This document shows, in pieces, positions 42,527 through 51,421 of a stretch of 51,450 nucleotides of DNA (the stretch's first letter is position 1; every line of letters begins with the position of its first letter). The DNA comes from Deltaproteobacteria bacterium (GTDB lineage Bacteria; Desulfobacterota; DSM-4660; Desulfatiglandales; Desulfatiglandaceae): assembly GCA_029933075.1 (NCBI GenBank), contig JAOZOW010000010.1, positions 1-51,450 of the forward strand. The letters run 5' to 3'. The position numbers were made by a program, and so were the translations under genes. The notes under the pieces were generated by a model. It worked only from the letters and a program-made list of their open reading frames with translations, was not told the origin of the DNA and made no database searches.

Positions 42527-42970
42527 CTAAATGCTGATGGACCCGGAGGCCTGCTTTAGCTCTCTACCCCTGCCGGTCCGGGCGGAATCTATTTGGATGT
42601 TTCTCCCATAAGTGATCGCCTCCCATGCGGACTTCAGTTCATTGAGCAGGCCGATCACCTCGTCAAACCCGGTCACATCCTTGTTGACATCCGCTTGGAT
42701 AATCCTCCTTGTCATATAATTGTAAATCGATTTTAAGTTCCTGGCGATAGCGCCTCCTTTTTCAAAATCGAGAGAACACAACATTTCATCTATGATATCC
42801 AGGGCCTTCTTGACCGACTTGCACTTCCCTTCATAATCCTTTTGGCGGTATCTTTCTCTTGCCATTTTCAGGTTGTCGATAGCCCCTTCATAGCAAAGGA
42901 TGACAAGCCTCTTTGGATCCGCGGTAATCACATTTGTTTTTCTGTAGGATTGCACTCCATTCATCAGCAT
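42527..42970 (-). CDS. fliS: Flagellin export chaperone FliS
   Basis: A 147-residue helical protein. The segment 'M-N-G-V-Q-S-Y-R-K-T-N-V' and 'L-V-I-L-C-Y-E-G-A-I' are FliS signatures. FliS binds the C terminus of flagellin and prevents polymerisation in the cytoplasm. The ATG at 42970 is chosen because GGGAGG lies nine bases upstream; frames to 42994 also open. The C-terminal 20 residues are longer than usual. It lies 135 bp after fliD. Confidence 0.92.
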   Translation of the reverse strand: MLMNGVQSYRKTNVITADPKRLVILCYEGAIDNLKMARERYRQKDYEGKCKSVKKALDIIDEMLCSLDFEKGGAIARNLKSIYNYMTRRIIQADVNKDVTGFDEVIGLLNELKSAWEAITYGRNIQIDSARTGRGRELKQASGSISI

Positions 42971-43105
42971 TGTAAAAAACCTCCCGTTTTTCATTATGGT
43001 CCATCAGCAACTCTGACGGATCAGTGGTATTTCCCCATACACAAGAATCTCAGGCGCGCTGTCTATGACCCCAAGATTGGATAGCAGGGCTACAGAAATA
43101 TTTGA

Positions 43106-46100
43106 TCAGAGCAGTCCCCAGCCGTTATAGGAGGCATTGATCTGCCCGGCCAGCCAATTGCTCTGGCTCTGCATCCTGCTCAGGGCCATTTCCATAGCAA
43201 CGAACTGGTTGATCATCATTTCCGTCTTGCGATCAAGACGATCTTCCATCTCATCAATCTGATCTTCCAACCTGTCAATGCTGTCCTGTATAGAATCCTG
43301 TTTAAAGGCAAGATACCCCTCATAAGGATCTGTAATATTGAACAGGGCCCGGTGGAACAGTTCCGCCACACCAAGGGTGAGCTTGATAGTTCCCGCATCC
43401 ACACCGTTGGAGGTACCGGTGTACCTGATAGACAATCCGTCCGTATTGGCATTCCCGTCATCGCCGGTCAAAACGCGGCCCGACCCTGTTGCCGCCTCCC
43501 CATTGATGGTCCCGGCCACATCCTGACCCGTTACGCTCCCATTTATCAGTCCCAGATCCAGATCCCTTTCCGTGGTTTGATCAAAAGTTCCTAAGTCCAG
43601 ACTGCCCCCTCCCTCGTTATTGGGGGTCAGGGTCAGGGATATGGAGGACGTGCCTGCAGTTTTATCCTCCACATAGATCTTGCCCTCCCTCAAAAAGGCG
43701 TCAACGGTAGTGCCTTCCGCACTGAACGCACTCTCTATGGCAGTGAGCAGCCCCCCCACCGTGTCCGATTCCACATCACTGATGGTGTAGGTATAGTTCG
43801 TGCTGAAGTCCGTCCCGTCCCGTTTCTTTCCCGATATGGTGATGGTATCATTATTGGCAACCCCGGCCCCATAAACGTCATCCCATGTGGTGGACTCGGT
43901 CACATGAACCGTACCGTTGCTTGACTCGGTGGTATTCTGAGTGGTCGTGTAGAGGATGTGGTCATAATTGCCGTCTGAGACATCCTGGGAAATGCTGAAA
44001 GTGATGCTCCCGTAATCGTCGCTCCTGAGCACCAGATGGTTGCTTCCGTCATCCTCAGCGGTTATATTCATGGCGTAGCGGCCCTCCTGGCTGCCGTCCC
44101 CTGCCCCAGCCGTAATATCCACTGTCCCGAAAAAGGCATTCTGAGCTGGGTCCCGAATATAATCGATTGAAAGTTGACTGGAACCGACATATTTGTCCGT
44201 TATAATGATCCTTCCAGAGGTATCGATAGAGGCCGTGATCTCATTGGAAAATGCACTCTCAATGGCGGAAAGCAAACCTTGAACTGTATCTGAGGTGACA
44301 TCGCTTATGGTATAGTTCCCTGAGACCTCCGTGCCATCTCGAGCTGTCCCCGAAAAAGAGATAATGTCATTGTCGCTGAAGCTCAATTGACTTCCGCTAC
44401 TGTCATATATGCTGTCCCAGGTGGTCTCAGAAGTAATCACATTGCCCTGAGCATTGTCCGAGTAAAGCTGTTCATCCCCCACCAGTGTTTGCGTGTACTC
44501 CGTGTCAAGCTCCTTGTTGATCTCATTGATGATATCATCAAGGTCCATGCCGTTGGTGATGGTGACGGTTGCGGTGCTGCTTCCCCTGGTAATGGTAAGG
44601 GTTTCATCGGCCCCGCCGGATGAAAGATCCACACTGCCGGTTTCCGTGGCTTGGGTGGCAGCCCTGTTTATGTGAACGGTGTATTCCCCCGCTTCTGTAT
44701 CCCTCGTGTGCCCGACATATTCGAGGGTGCTCCCGGAGGTGGTTCCCTGGCCCACAAACAACGCCATCACATCATTGAAGTTGGTCTCCAGGTACCCTGT
44801 CAGCTCGGTCTCATCAATGCTCAGCAGTAAGTCATTATCCAGATTGATCCCCACAAGCCCCAGGATGGAAAAATCACTGTCCACCCCCCATATTGTCTGG
44901 GTAAGGAGAGAGGTCAAATCGCCCTTGACAGAGGAAAGTGTTCCGTCGCCGAATAAAATTCCGCCCGTGCTCTCTTCCTCTTCATCATAGGAAAACTGGC
45001 TGTTTATATAAGACATGACCTCATTGTATTGGTCCACAAAATTCTGAATATTAGCCTTTACGGCCTCCACATCGTGTTCGATATTAAGGGTGAGGGTGGT
45101 GTTGCTATCCTCTTTCATAAGGTCGAGGGTGACCCCCTCTATGACTCCTTCGATGTTATTGGTGGAACTGGTTACTTCCACGCCGTCCACTTCTATTGTG
45201 GCATCTTCACCCGCTACAATCTCACGCTTGCGAACCGAGGCATCTCCAAAGTCTGCATCTCCCGAAACGAACTCCAGGGAAGAGTTGGAATCCTGAATAT
45301 TGTCCGTCAGATTTACGACTAAGCTTGTTCCTCCCGTGAGATCATCCACCCTGATCTTTCCCTCCGATGTGACGTAGGCGATGACTTCCCCATATTGCGA
45401 TTCGATCTCGTCCAGGAGGTCCTGAACTGTGGTGGAAGTCGTAATGTCAAAATAGACCGTTCCGATGCTCGCCCCTGCGGTATCGGTCCCCGTAAGGGTG
45501 ATGTAATCGCCGCCGGGATAACCACCGGAGGTGAAGGTATTGTACCCATCAATGTCCTTCAATAAGGTAGTAGGCGAAATATAGTCCCCTTCCGTGGTCA
45601 TGGAATTTTCCGATACCTTCCCCGTCACGTCCGCGCTATTGTGATCCAGAATCCCCAGGGTATTCAGGATGTTCTTTTCATCGGTAAACGTCTGGGTGCC
45701 GTCAATTTGAAGCCGGTAGTAAGTGGACCCGTCCACAGTCTGAGACACAACGGAGGCCGTCACCCCTGTTATGGAGGCGTTGTTTATGGCATTTTTGATA
45801 TCAGTAAGCGACATGGTGGAAAGATCGATGGTCACGGCAGTGCCCCCTATGGTAAGAGAACCGGTGGAGGACTCTCCTGTGGATAGACCGAGAAGGTCCT
45901 TGATTGCCACATTGTGACTCGTAAAGCGATCGCTCTGAGCCCCTTGGGTTATGGAATTCTTGAGCACGGCGCTCTGGCTGTCTTTCCAGCCAAACTTTTG
46001 AACCAAGTCCGTTGACGATCCATTCAATAAGCTTATCCCATCTTCGCCGGTACTGTCGCTCGTAAGGATCAACCGGTAGTCATTGGTGCCGTAATTAACC

Positions 46101-46627
46101 ACAGTAGCCGTAACACCGCTCGGATCGGTCCCTGTATTGACATTGTTAATTGTGGCCGCCACGTCGGCTAATGTATCGGTGGCATTGATGGTGACTACCC
46201 TGCCGTTAATGATGATATCGCCTGCATAGGAACTTCCCAGCGCCTCGGTCTGGCTGGTAAAGGGATTTGAAGAAAGCTTTTGCGCACTTGCCAAATTGGT
46301 GATCTTGATGGTGTACGAACCTTGGGAGGCGGTTGTTTCGGTAGTGACTGCAATAAGGTCATCCGCATCAACCGTGGTGCTGTTAGTGGACATGCTTGTA
46401 GTGTAGAGATAAAAATCCTCAGGGTCCTTGAGGCCTTCCGCGGCTGTCTTGAGGGACAGAAGCTTGCTGTTTACAGACTGCCACTCCGAAAGCTTGGCCT
46501 CGTACTGCGATTTCTCATCCTCCACAAGGTCCACTCTCTTGTGCTCAATGGCTATCAATTGGTCGATCATGGTTCGCCAGTCGAGCCCGCTCGAAAGACC
46601 CGAAATGAGGTTTGTACTCAATGACAT
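43106..46627 (-). CDS. fliD: Flagellar cap/hook-associated protein FliD, expanded
   Basis: A 1173-residue FliD, about twice the usual 450-600. Residues 1-115 match FliD N-domains ('I-S-G-L-S-S-G-L-D'), and the last 75 residues form the C-terminal coiled coil ('N-Q-F-V-A-M-E-M-A-L-S-R-M-Q-S-Q'). The middle has at least three related modules of about 90 residues at roughly 352-441, 734-824 and 912-1000, each with a Thr/Asp-rich strand pattern, 'V-Q-D-L-L-D-E-I-E-S' or 'V-Q-G-L-L-S-A-I-E-S', and a later 'G-R-I-I-I-T-D' or 'G-K-I-Y-V-E-D' turn. These form extra surface domains on the cap. A sigma-54 promoter lies about 150 nt upstream. Confidence 0.94.
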   Translation of the reverse strand: MSLSTNLISGLSSGLDWRTMIDQLIAIEHKRVDLVEDEKSQYEAKLSEWQSVNSKLLSLKTAAEGLKDPEDFYLYTTSMSTNSTTVDADDLIAVTTETTASQGSYTIKITNLASAQKLSSNPFTSQTEALGSSYAGDIIINGRVVTINATDTLADVAATINNVNTGTDPSGVTATVVNYGTNDYRLILTSDSTGEDGISLLNGSSTDLVQKFGWKDSQSAVLKNSITQGAQSDRFTSHNVAIKDLLGLSTGESSTGSLTIGGTAVTIDLSTMSLTDIKNAINNASITGVTASVVSQTVDGSTYYRLQIDGTQTFTDEKNILNTLGILDHNSADVTGKVSENSMTTEGDYISPTTLLKDIDGYNTFTSGGYPGGDYITLTGTDTAGASIGTVYFDITTSTTVQDLLDEIESQYGEVIAYVTSEGKIRVDDLTGGTSLVVNLTDNIQDSNSSLEFVSGDADFGDASVRKREIVAGEDATIEVDGVEVTSSTNNIEGVIEGVTLDLMKEDSNTTLTLNIEHDVEAVKANIQNFVDQYNEVMSYINSQFSYDEEEESTGGILFGDGTLSSVKGDLTSLLTQTIWGVDSDFSILGLVGINLDNDLLLSIDETELTGYLETNFNDVMALFVGQGTTSGSTLEYVGHTRDTEAGEYTVHINRAATQATETGSVDLSSGGADETLTITRGSSTATVTITNGMDLDDIINEINKELDTEYTQTLVGDEQLYSDNAQGNVITSETTWDSIYDSSGSQLSFSDNDIISFSGTARDGTEVSGNYTISDVTSDTVQGLLSAIESAFSNEITASIDTSGRIIITDKYVGSSQLSIDYIRDPAQNAFFGTVDITAGAGDGSQEGRYAMNITAEDDGSNHLVLRSDDYGSITFSISQDVSDGNYDHILYTTTQNTTESSNGTVHVTESTTWDDVYGAGVANNDTITISGKKRDGTDFSTNYTYTISDVESDTVGGLLTAIESAFSAEGTTVDAFLREGKIYVEDKTAGTSSISLTLTPNNEGGGSLDLGTFDQTTERDLDLGLINGSVTGQDVAGTINGEAATGSGRVLTGDDGNANTDGLSIRYTGTSNGVDAGTIKLTLGVAELFHRALFNITDPYEGYLAFKQDSIQDSIDRLEDQIDEMEDRLDRKTEMMINQFVAMEMALSRMQSQSNWLAGQINASYNGWGLL

Positions 46628-46786
46628 ATGTTCATACTCCCCCTGCGGCGGTTTTCTTCTGCCTCCACATCTTCCACAAGATGGAGGCTCCCTATGGACA
46701 AAACGGGAAAAACCGGGTTATCTCATCACACATATCGGAAATTTTTGCCCAAAACTTGAGTATTATCCCCCTTAACCCATGGACGG

Positions 46787-46802
46787 AGCAAAAACCCTGC
46801 CA
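46787..46802 (-). promoter_or_regulatory. Sigma-54 promoter of fliD
   Basis: On the minus strand TGGCAG-N5-TTGCT has GG and GC ten bases apart and only one base off consensus. The predicted start near 46776 lies about 150 nt before the fliD ATG and just after the flagellin terminator. Confidence 0.65.
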
Positions 46803-46830
46803 GTCACCTCCAAGGCAGGCCGCAAACAAG

Positions 46831-46861
46831 AACCCCGCCTCCCTTTCCGGGGGGCGGGGTT
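46831..46861 (-). terminator. Intrinsic terminator of the flagellin gene
   Basis: A nine-pair GC-rich stem (AACCCCGCC with GGCGGGGTT) lies about 30 bp past the flagellin stop and is followed on the minus strand by a partly T-rich tail. It would separate flagellin from fliD transcription. The U-tract is only moderate. Confidence 0.65.
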
Positions 46862-46891
46862 TCGGGGTTAGAGGTTTGTGGTAATGCAGGC

Positions 46892-48013
46892 TTATCCGAA
46901 CAGGGCCAAGACCTGCTGCGGCGCCATGTTGGCCTGCGCAAGCATGGCCGTACCTGCCTGAAGTAGAATCTGGTTCTTGGTGAAGGTGGTCATTTCCGCA
47001 GCCATGTCCACATCCCGTATCACCGACTCCGCGGCAGTGACGTTTTCGATGGTCGTGGCAAGATTGGCCGCGGCATAGGAAAGCCTGTTCATGTAGGCGC
47101 CTACGTTGCCCCTGGCCGTATTGAGCGAGCTTATTGCCTGGTCAATGGAATCCAGGGCGTTCTGAGCGGCGGTGGCGGAAGAAAGGTCAAGCCCCGAGAT
47201 ATTGAGTCCGTTGCTGTCCGTGTTCACGTTACCGATGCTGATTGAAACCCTGTTGTTGGCCTGATTTTCCGCGCCCACCTGGAATGAAGATGTCCCGCTC
47301 GATTTGGCTTTGAGTGCTCCATCCAGAGAGCTGGAGACGTCGCTGTTTACCGTGATTGTGAGGCCCAGACTCCCGAAATATATGTCAGTGGTGTTTCCGG
47401 AGCTTGGTTTGGTGAAGTATACCGTTTCACTGCCGTTCCCCGTGGTAATGGTCATGGTTCCGGCGCCGGTTGTGGTGTTGACGGTAGTGGCGATATTGTA
47501 TGTCTCAGAGGCCACCATACCGGCCGCGCTCTGATAACCGTTGCTTGCGGAGATTACCGCCGCTGTCGAACCGGATGACGCGGTTACCCCGAAGGTCCCA
47601 TTGATCAGATTCGTGTCGGCATATTCAGTGGACTCCGCGATCCGATCGATTTCTGAGACCAGTTTTCCGGCCTCTGCGTTTATCTTGTCCAGGTTCGACC
47701 CGGAGTTAGCCGATGCTGCCTGGGTGGCCAGTTCTTTCAGGCGGACCAGCATGTTCCCTATCTGATCCATGGCCCCTTCAGCTACCTGCAGGAGCGCCGT
47801 GGCCTCCGTAGTGTTCCTGGCCGCCACCTTGAAGCTGGCTATATCCGCCCGGAAAGCCTGAGAAATCGACATCCCGGCTGCATCATCGGCCGCTTTGTTG
47901 ATCCTGTAGCCGGATGACAGACGCTCCAGGGATTTGGCCAGAGCGCTGTCAGTGATACCAAGGTTCCTGTGCGCATTCAATGCTGTTATGTTATTTTGAA
48001 TTCTCAATCCCAT
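46892..48013 (-). CDS. fliC: Flagellin
   Basis: A 373-residue flagellin, the filament subunit. The N-terminal helix region ('I-Q-N-N-I-T-A-L-N-A-H-R-N-L' and 'L-E-R-L-S-S-G-Y-R-I-N') and the C-terminal helix region ending 'M-L-A-Q-A-N' are conserved, with a short variable Ser/Thr/Gly-rich centre (about residues 140-250). The Ser/Thr-rich centre is a likely site of O-glycosylation. The ribosome site AAGGAGG lies eight bases before the ATG. A leader of about 120 nt from a sigma-28-like promoter contains two possible CsrA hairpins. Confidence 0.96.
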   Translation of the reverse strand: MGLRIQNNITALNAHRNLGITDSALAKSLERLSSGYRINKAADDAAGMSISQAFRADIASFKVAARNTTEATALLQVAEGAMDQIGNMLVRLKELATQAASANSGSNLDKINAEAGKLVSEIDRIAESTEYADTNLINGTFGVTASSGSTAAVISASNGYQSAAGMVASETYNIATTVNTTTGAGTMTITTGNGSETVYFTKPSSGNTTDIYFGSLGLTITVNSDVSSSLDGALKAKSSGTSSFQVGAENQANNRVSISIGNVNTDSNGLNISGLDLSSATAAQNALDSIDQAISSLNTARGNVGAYMNRLSYAAANLATTIENVTAAESVIRDVDMAAEMTTFTKNQILLQAGTAMLAQANMAPQQVLALFG

Positions 48014-48016
48014 GGT

Positions 48017-48030
48017 TCAATCCTCCTTGA
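48017..48030 (-). promoter_or_regulatory. CsrA-type hairpin at the flagellin ribosome site
   Basis: The RNA reads UCAA-GGAGGA-UUGA, a short stem with the Shine-Dalgarno GGAGGA in its loop. CsrA binds such GGA loops and blocks translation. The stem is only four pairs. Confidence 0.5.
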
Positions 48031-48060
48031 TTAACATCGAAAAGAATTTACTGAATCCTC

Positions 48061-48085
48061 ACCTGAGGCATCCTTGCCATCAGGT
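48061..48085 (-). promoter_or_regulatory. Second CsrA-type hairpin in the flagellin leader
   Basis: The RNA forms ACCUGA-U-GGCA-AGGA-UGCC-UCAGGU, a ten-pair stem with one bulged U and AGGA in the tetraloop. The core CAAGGAUG fits the published CsrA consensus (CARGGAUG). It lies about 48 nt upstream of the start codon. Confidence 0.6.
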
Positions 48086-48139
48086 CCATGAAACAAACAG
48101 ACTCACCTCCTTTCCTCGATTATTACCTGGTTGACTTGC

Positions 48140-48167
48140 ATATCGACAAAAGGAGGAGGCGACTTTA
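48140..48167 (-). promoter_or_regulatory. Sigma-28-like promoter of flagellin
   Basis: TAAA, then 16 bases, then GTCGATAT on the minus strand. The -10 has two differences from GCCGATAA. Spacing is the same as at 13407-13434. The predicted start near 48133 gives a leader of about 120 nt. Confidence 0.45.
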
Positions 48168-48266
48168 GCCTTTTTTCCCGAATCGCTTTCAGAAACGTTG
48201 ACCCATGGCCTCTCAACTCCGGGCCGAATTAGTTATTGTTACCTTTTTCTTCAACCACAGGTGACA

Positions 48267-50285
48267 CTAAGCGGGGCGATCAAGATCCGTTTCAGGAAGG
48301 ATGGTCTCTTCGACCACCTTTCTGATCTTCTGATCCGAAGGGGCCAGAAGGAGGGCGCTTTTCAAGATCCTGGCCCCATCCTTGATTTGCCCTATATCCA
48401 TCAATGCGACGCCAATTTCAGCAATCAAGGGGGGGCTGTTATTGGACAGGGTCAGGCTGATATCAAAACAGATCCTGGCCAGACTTGTCCTTTCCGGGGT
48501 CCTGACAAGCACCATGCCTGCGGAAAGGTATAGATATGCCAGGTCTTCCATGCAGTTGACGATAATATTCCGCTTCATGTTCAGGAGGGTATAGATCCTG
48601 TCGCAATCCATGACGCATGCTTCCACATCACCCTTTTCAAGATGAATCAGGGCCAGGAGGACGGGAACCTCCAGGGACTCACTATCAAGCCGTTCCACCT
48701 CACGTAGGGCCTCAGCCGCCTCTCCGAGGCGCTTCATTCCCATATGGGAGATGGCCAGGTTGACAAGCACCAGCTTCCGGGTATCACGTGCGGAGGGACG
48801 AATCTGTTCCAATATCTTTGAAGCCTGTTCAAACCGCCCCATTTCATTCAGGCATACCGCCCTGTTAATGATCGGCTCCGGATTCATGGGGTCGATTTCT
48901 TGAGCCCTTCTGAAGGCCCTCTCGGCTTCATTCAGTTGTCGGCCGTTCAGGTGTAAGAAGCCGAGATCAAACCATGCCTGAAAATCCCCCGGATCTATTT
49001 GAGTGGCTTTTTGGAGCCTCAAAGCTCGTTCCTCATTTCTGCCGAGCTTTTCGTACAGGCAGGCGAGGGACTTCTGTATGGTCCCATCATCCGGCCTTAG
49101 CTCCGATGCCTTCAAAAGATGATACTCCGAGTCCCGTAACCTCCCTGTCCTCAGGAAGTGGGCACCGAGGGTGGAATGAAGCGCAGCAGGGTCCGGGCAG
49201 CAGCCCAAAGCGGCCTTTATCTCCTCCTGCGCACGGCCCTCCATCGCCTCATCGAAAAAGAGAAAGGCCATGAGGAGGTGTAGTTGCCATTGAGACCCTA
49301 TGGTGTTGTGGACCATTTCCCCGAAGTGTTCAGGATTCCTGACAAAGGACTCCTTGGCTGCCAGGAAGTTCCTCAAATGATTCTCAAAGGCGTGCCGGTC
49401 CCGGTCTTCATAGGCTGCCAGGCACAGGATATAATGGGAATCAAGGTGGTTAGGGCACAGCCTTGCCCCTTTTTCAGCAAGCCTCCTGGCCTCATCTTTC
49501 CTTCCCATCCGGAGTGCTGCCGTGGCGGCGATGTAAAGAGACCAGTAATAATTGTGGTTGGCGGATCCATTCTTCCTCTCAAACAATGAGATGGCCTTTC
49601 GGGCCTCCTCCAGAGCTTCCTCGTGCATGCCTTCAGAAAGATAAGATGCTGCAAGAAAATGATGGGGCCTTGGGTCAAGGGGGTCATCTGCTATATCCTT
49701 CTTGAGGAGCCTGGTAGTCCTCTCAAATTTGCGGGACCTCCCTTCCTGGTCTAGATTATAGCCATGGTGGAAAATATGGATGGGACAGCAGATCACGTTC
49801 TTGATGCCTACCAGGTAATTGTGGACGCGGCCTTTGAAAAATATCTCCTTCCTGTTTCTGAATACCCTGATTGCATTGTTATAGGCCCTTGATTTTCCCT
49901 GATCAAACACACATTCCATTACAACCGCAATGGCATCGATCTTTTCAGGGGCCTCACAGACGCCCCGCCTCAAAGTTTCGCCGCTGCCCTTGATCATCTC
50001 TTCATCGGCATCAATATAAAGAATCCAGTCCCCCTTTGCATAGCCAAGAGACTGATTCCGGTGCTTGCTGAAGTGATCTTCCCAGGGATGATGATAAACC
50101 CTCGCCCCGAACGATTCTGCGATCCGTACCGTCCGATCCGTGGAGCCTGTATCAACTATCACGATTTCATCCACGTAATCCCGGATGCTGTGCAGGCACC
50201 GCGGGAGAAAGTTTTCCTCGTTCCTGACAATCATACAGGCGGAGATTTTCGGGTTACGCTTTTTACCCTCCATGACTTCCTTCAT
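48267..50285 (-). CDS. Glycosyltransferase family 2 with TPR repeats
   Basis: A 672-residue protein. An N-terminal GT2 domain (about residues 12-210) has 'A-C-M-I-V-R-N-E-E', 'V-D-T-G-S-T-D-R-T' and the metal-binding 'D-A-D-E'. From about 200 to the end come many tetratricopeptide-like repeats, with clear ones near 360-470. GT2-TPR proteins are often found beside flagellin genes and add sugars to flagellin, so that is the likely role here. The ATG at 50285 overlaps the upstream stop by four bases (ATGA); an ATG at 50273 has a better ribosome site. Confidence 0.85.
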   Translation of the reverse strand: MKEVMEGKKRNPKISACMIVRNEENFLPRCLHSIRDYVDEIVIVDTGSTDRTVRIAESFGARVYHHPWEDHFSKHRNQSLGYAKGDWILYIDADEEMIKGSGETLRRGVCEAPEKIDAIAVVMECVFDQGKSRAYNNAIRVFRNRKEIFFKGRVHNYLVGIKNVICCPIHIFHHGYNLDQEGRSRKFERTTRLLKKDIADDPLDPRPHHFLAASYLSEGMHEEALEEARKAISLFERKNGSANHNYYWSLYIAATAALRMGRKDEARRLAEKGARLCPNHLDSHYILCLAAYEDRDRHAFENHLRNFLAAKESFVRNPEHFGEMVHNTIGSQWQLHLLMAFLFFDEAMEGRAQEEIKAALGCCPDPAALHSTLGAHFLRTGRLRDSEYHLLKASELRPDDGTIQKSLACLYEKLGRNEERALRLQKATQIDPGDFQAWFDLGFLHLNGRQLNEAERAFRRAQEIDPMNPEPIINRAVCLNEMGRFEQASKILEQIRPSARDTRKLVLVNLAISHMGMKRLGEAAEALREVERLDSESLEVPVLLALIHLEKGDVEACVMDCDRIYTLLNMKRNIIVNCMEDLAYLYLSAGMVLVRTPERTSLARICFDISLTLSNNSPPLIAEIGVALMDIGQIKDGARILKSALLLAPSDQKIRKVVEETILPETDLDRPA

Positions 50286-51421
50286 TGGACCGATTCTCTC
50301 TGTTTCAGGAAGGGGCCTTTAGACGCCGCCCGTCTCTGGTGCAATGCTTCTGCATATATCCGGGAAAGGCGTTTCATTGCGGATGTCACGACAACCCGGG
50401 GAGAAATGCTTGGGTGGTAAAACGCCTGGCATTCCTTGTTTCCCTTGGGGCAATGATCGAAAACCTCAAAGCAGGGGGAGCAATCCAGCCCGCTCACCAG
50501 GCACGTAATATGTCTGTGCATGGAAAAGAAAGAGGGGGATGTCGTGGACAGCAATACTATAACGGGAATACCCAAGGCGTTGGCGAGATTGGCAACAAAA
50601 GAGTCCACTCCTACAACAACATCCATTTGTTCCAGCAGCGCCGCAAGCTCTGGGATTGTGGTTCGACCCCTGAGATCATGCGCGACATTTGCATCAATGA
50701 GGTCCTCTCCCGCAGAACGGACCCCAAAAAGGAAGATCTCGAATCCGCTGCTTTCAAATTCACTCAGCAAGCGGGGTTGCATGCGGACCGGGTAAGACTT
50801 AACGGCACCATTTGAATCGAAATTTACCCCCGCTCTCAAACCTGAGGTATCCGGCAGCCTCATCCTATTCCTTATCGCATCGTCAATCCGGTAGCTTGGA
50901 GGGACAAGGTGGTTCGGGTCCAGGCCGAACCCCTTACACAATTGAAGGAGGGGGGAGGTCGATATCCCTTCCCGTGTATAGAAGAACCGAGTTATGTCCG
51001 TAAGCACGGCATCATAGCATCTAAGCGCGGGCATGGATGGGGGGTAGGGAACCCACGACCCATTCAGACCCATAGGCATTAATATATACCGCCACTTTTC
51101 CTCGGAGCAACATATGTCAAAGCTCATAGTTAATGCCTTCTCTATGGAAGGCAGCACCATTCCGAGTATTACCGCATCACCCAGTCCGCCTGCAAAAAGC
51201 AACAAGATCTTTTTGATCTCCTTGCCTGCAAGGCGCAGGTGCGCCCTTGTCATGGTAATGAATGGGATTTCACCAGGGGAAACAATTTCTCCAATTCCAT
51301 TCTGGACAGCTTCTCTCGCGAACTGGCTGTAAGAGTAATATATCTCCCCTTCCCGGAGAACGCCCTCTCCGAATACAGGGGTCCTGAAATGTATGGTGCG
51401 ACGCGCCGCAAAAAATTTCAT
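50282..51421 (-). CDS. Glycosyltransferase family 9 (heptosyltransferase-like)
   Basis: A 379-residue protein of the GT9 fold. The N-terminal half has 'L-L-F-A-G-G-L-G-D-A-V', and the C-terminal half contains 'T-T-I-P-E-L-A-A-L-L-E-Q-M-D' and 'V-G-V-D-S-F-V-A-N-L-A', GT9 signatures. A Cys-rich segment with at least four Cys follows (around residues 308-332), common in this family. GT9 enzymes move heptose or similar sugars onto LPS or proteins. Coupled to the GT2 gene and next to flagellin, it may modify flagellin. No ribosome site is evident at the ATG. Confidence 0.82.
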   Translation of the reverse strand: MKFFAARRTIHFRTPVFGEGVLREGEIYYSYSQFAREAVQNGIGEIVSPGEIPFITMTRAHLRLAGKEIKKILLLFAGGLGDAVILGMVLPSIEKALTMSFDICCSEEKWRYILMPMGLNGSWVPYPPSMPALRCYDAVLTDITRFFYTREGISTSPLLQLCKGFGLDPNHLVPPSYRIDDAIRNRMRLPDTSGLRAGVNFDSNGAVKSYPVRMQPRLLSEFESSGFEIFLFGVRSAGEDLIDANVAHDLRGRTTIPELAALLEQMDVVVGVDSFVANLANALGIPVIVLLSTTSPSFFSMHRHITCLVSGLDCSPCFEVFDHCPKGNKECQAFYHPSISPRVVVTSAMKRLSRIYAEALHQRRAASKGPFLKQRESVQ

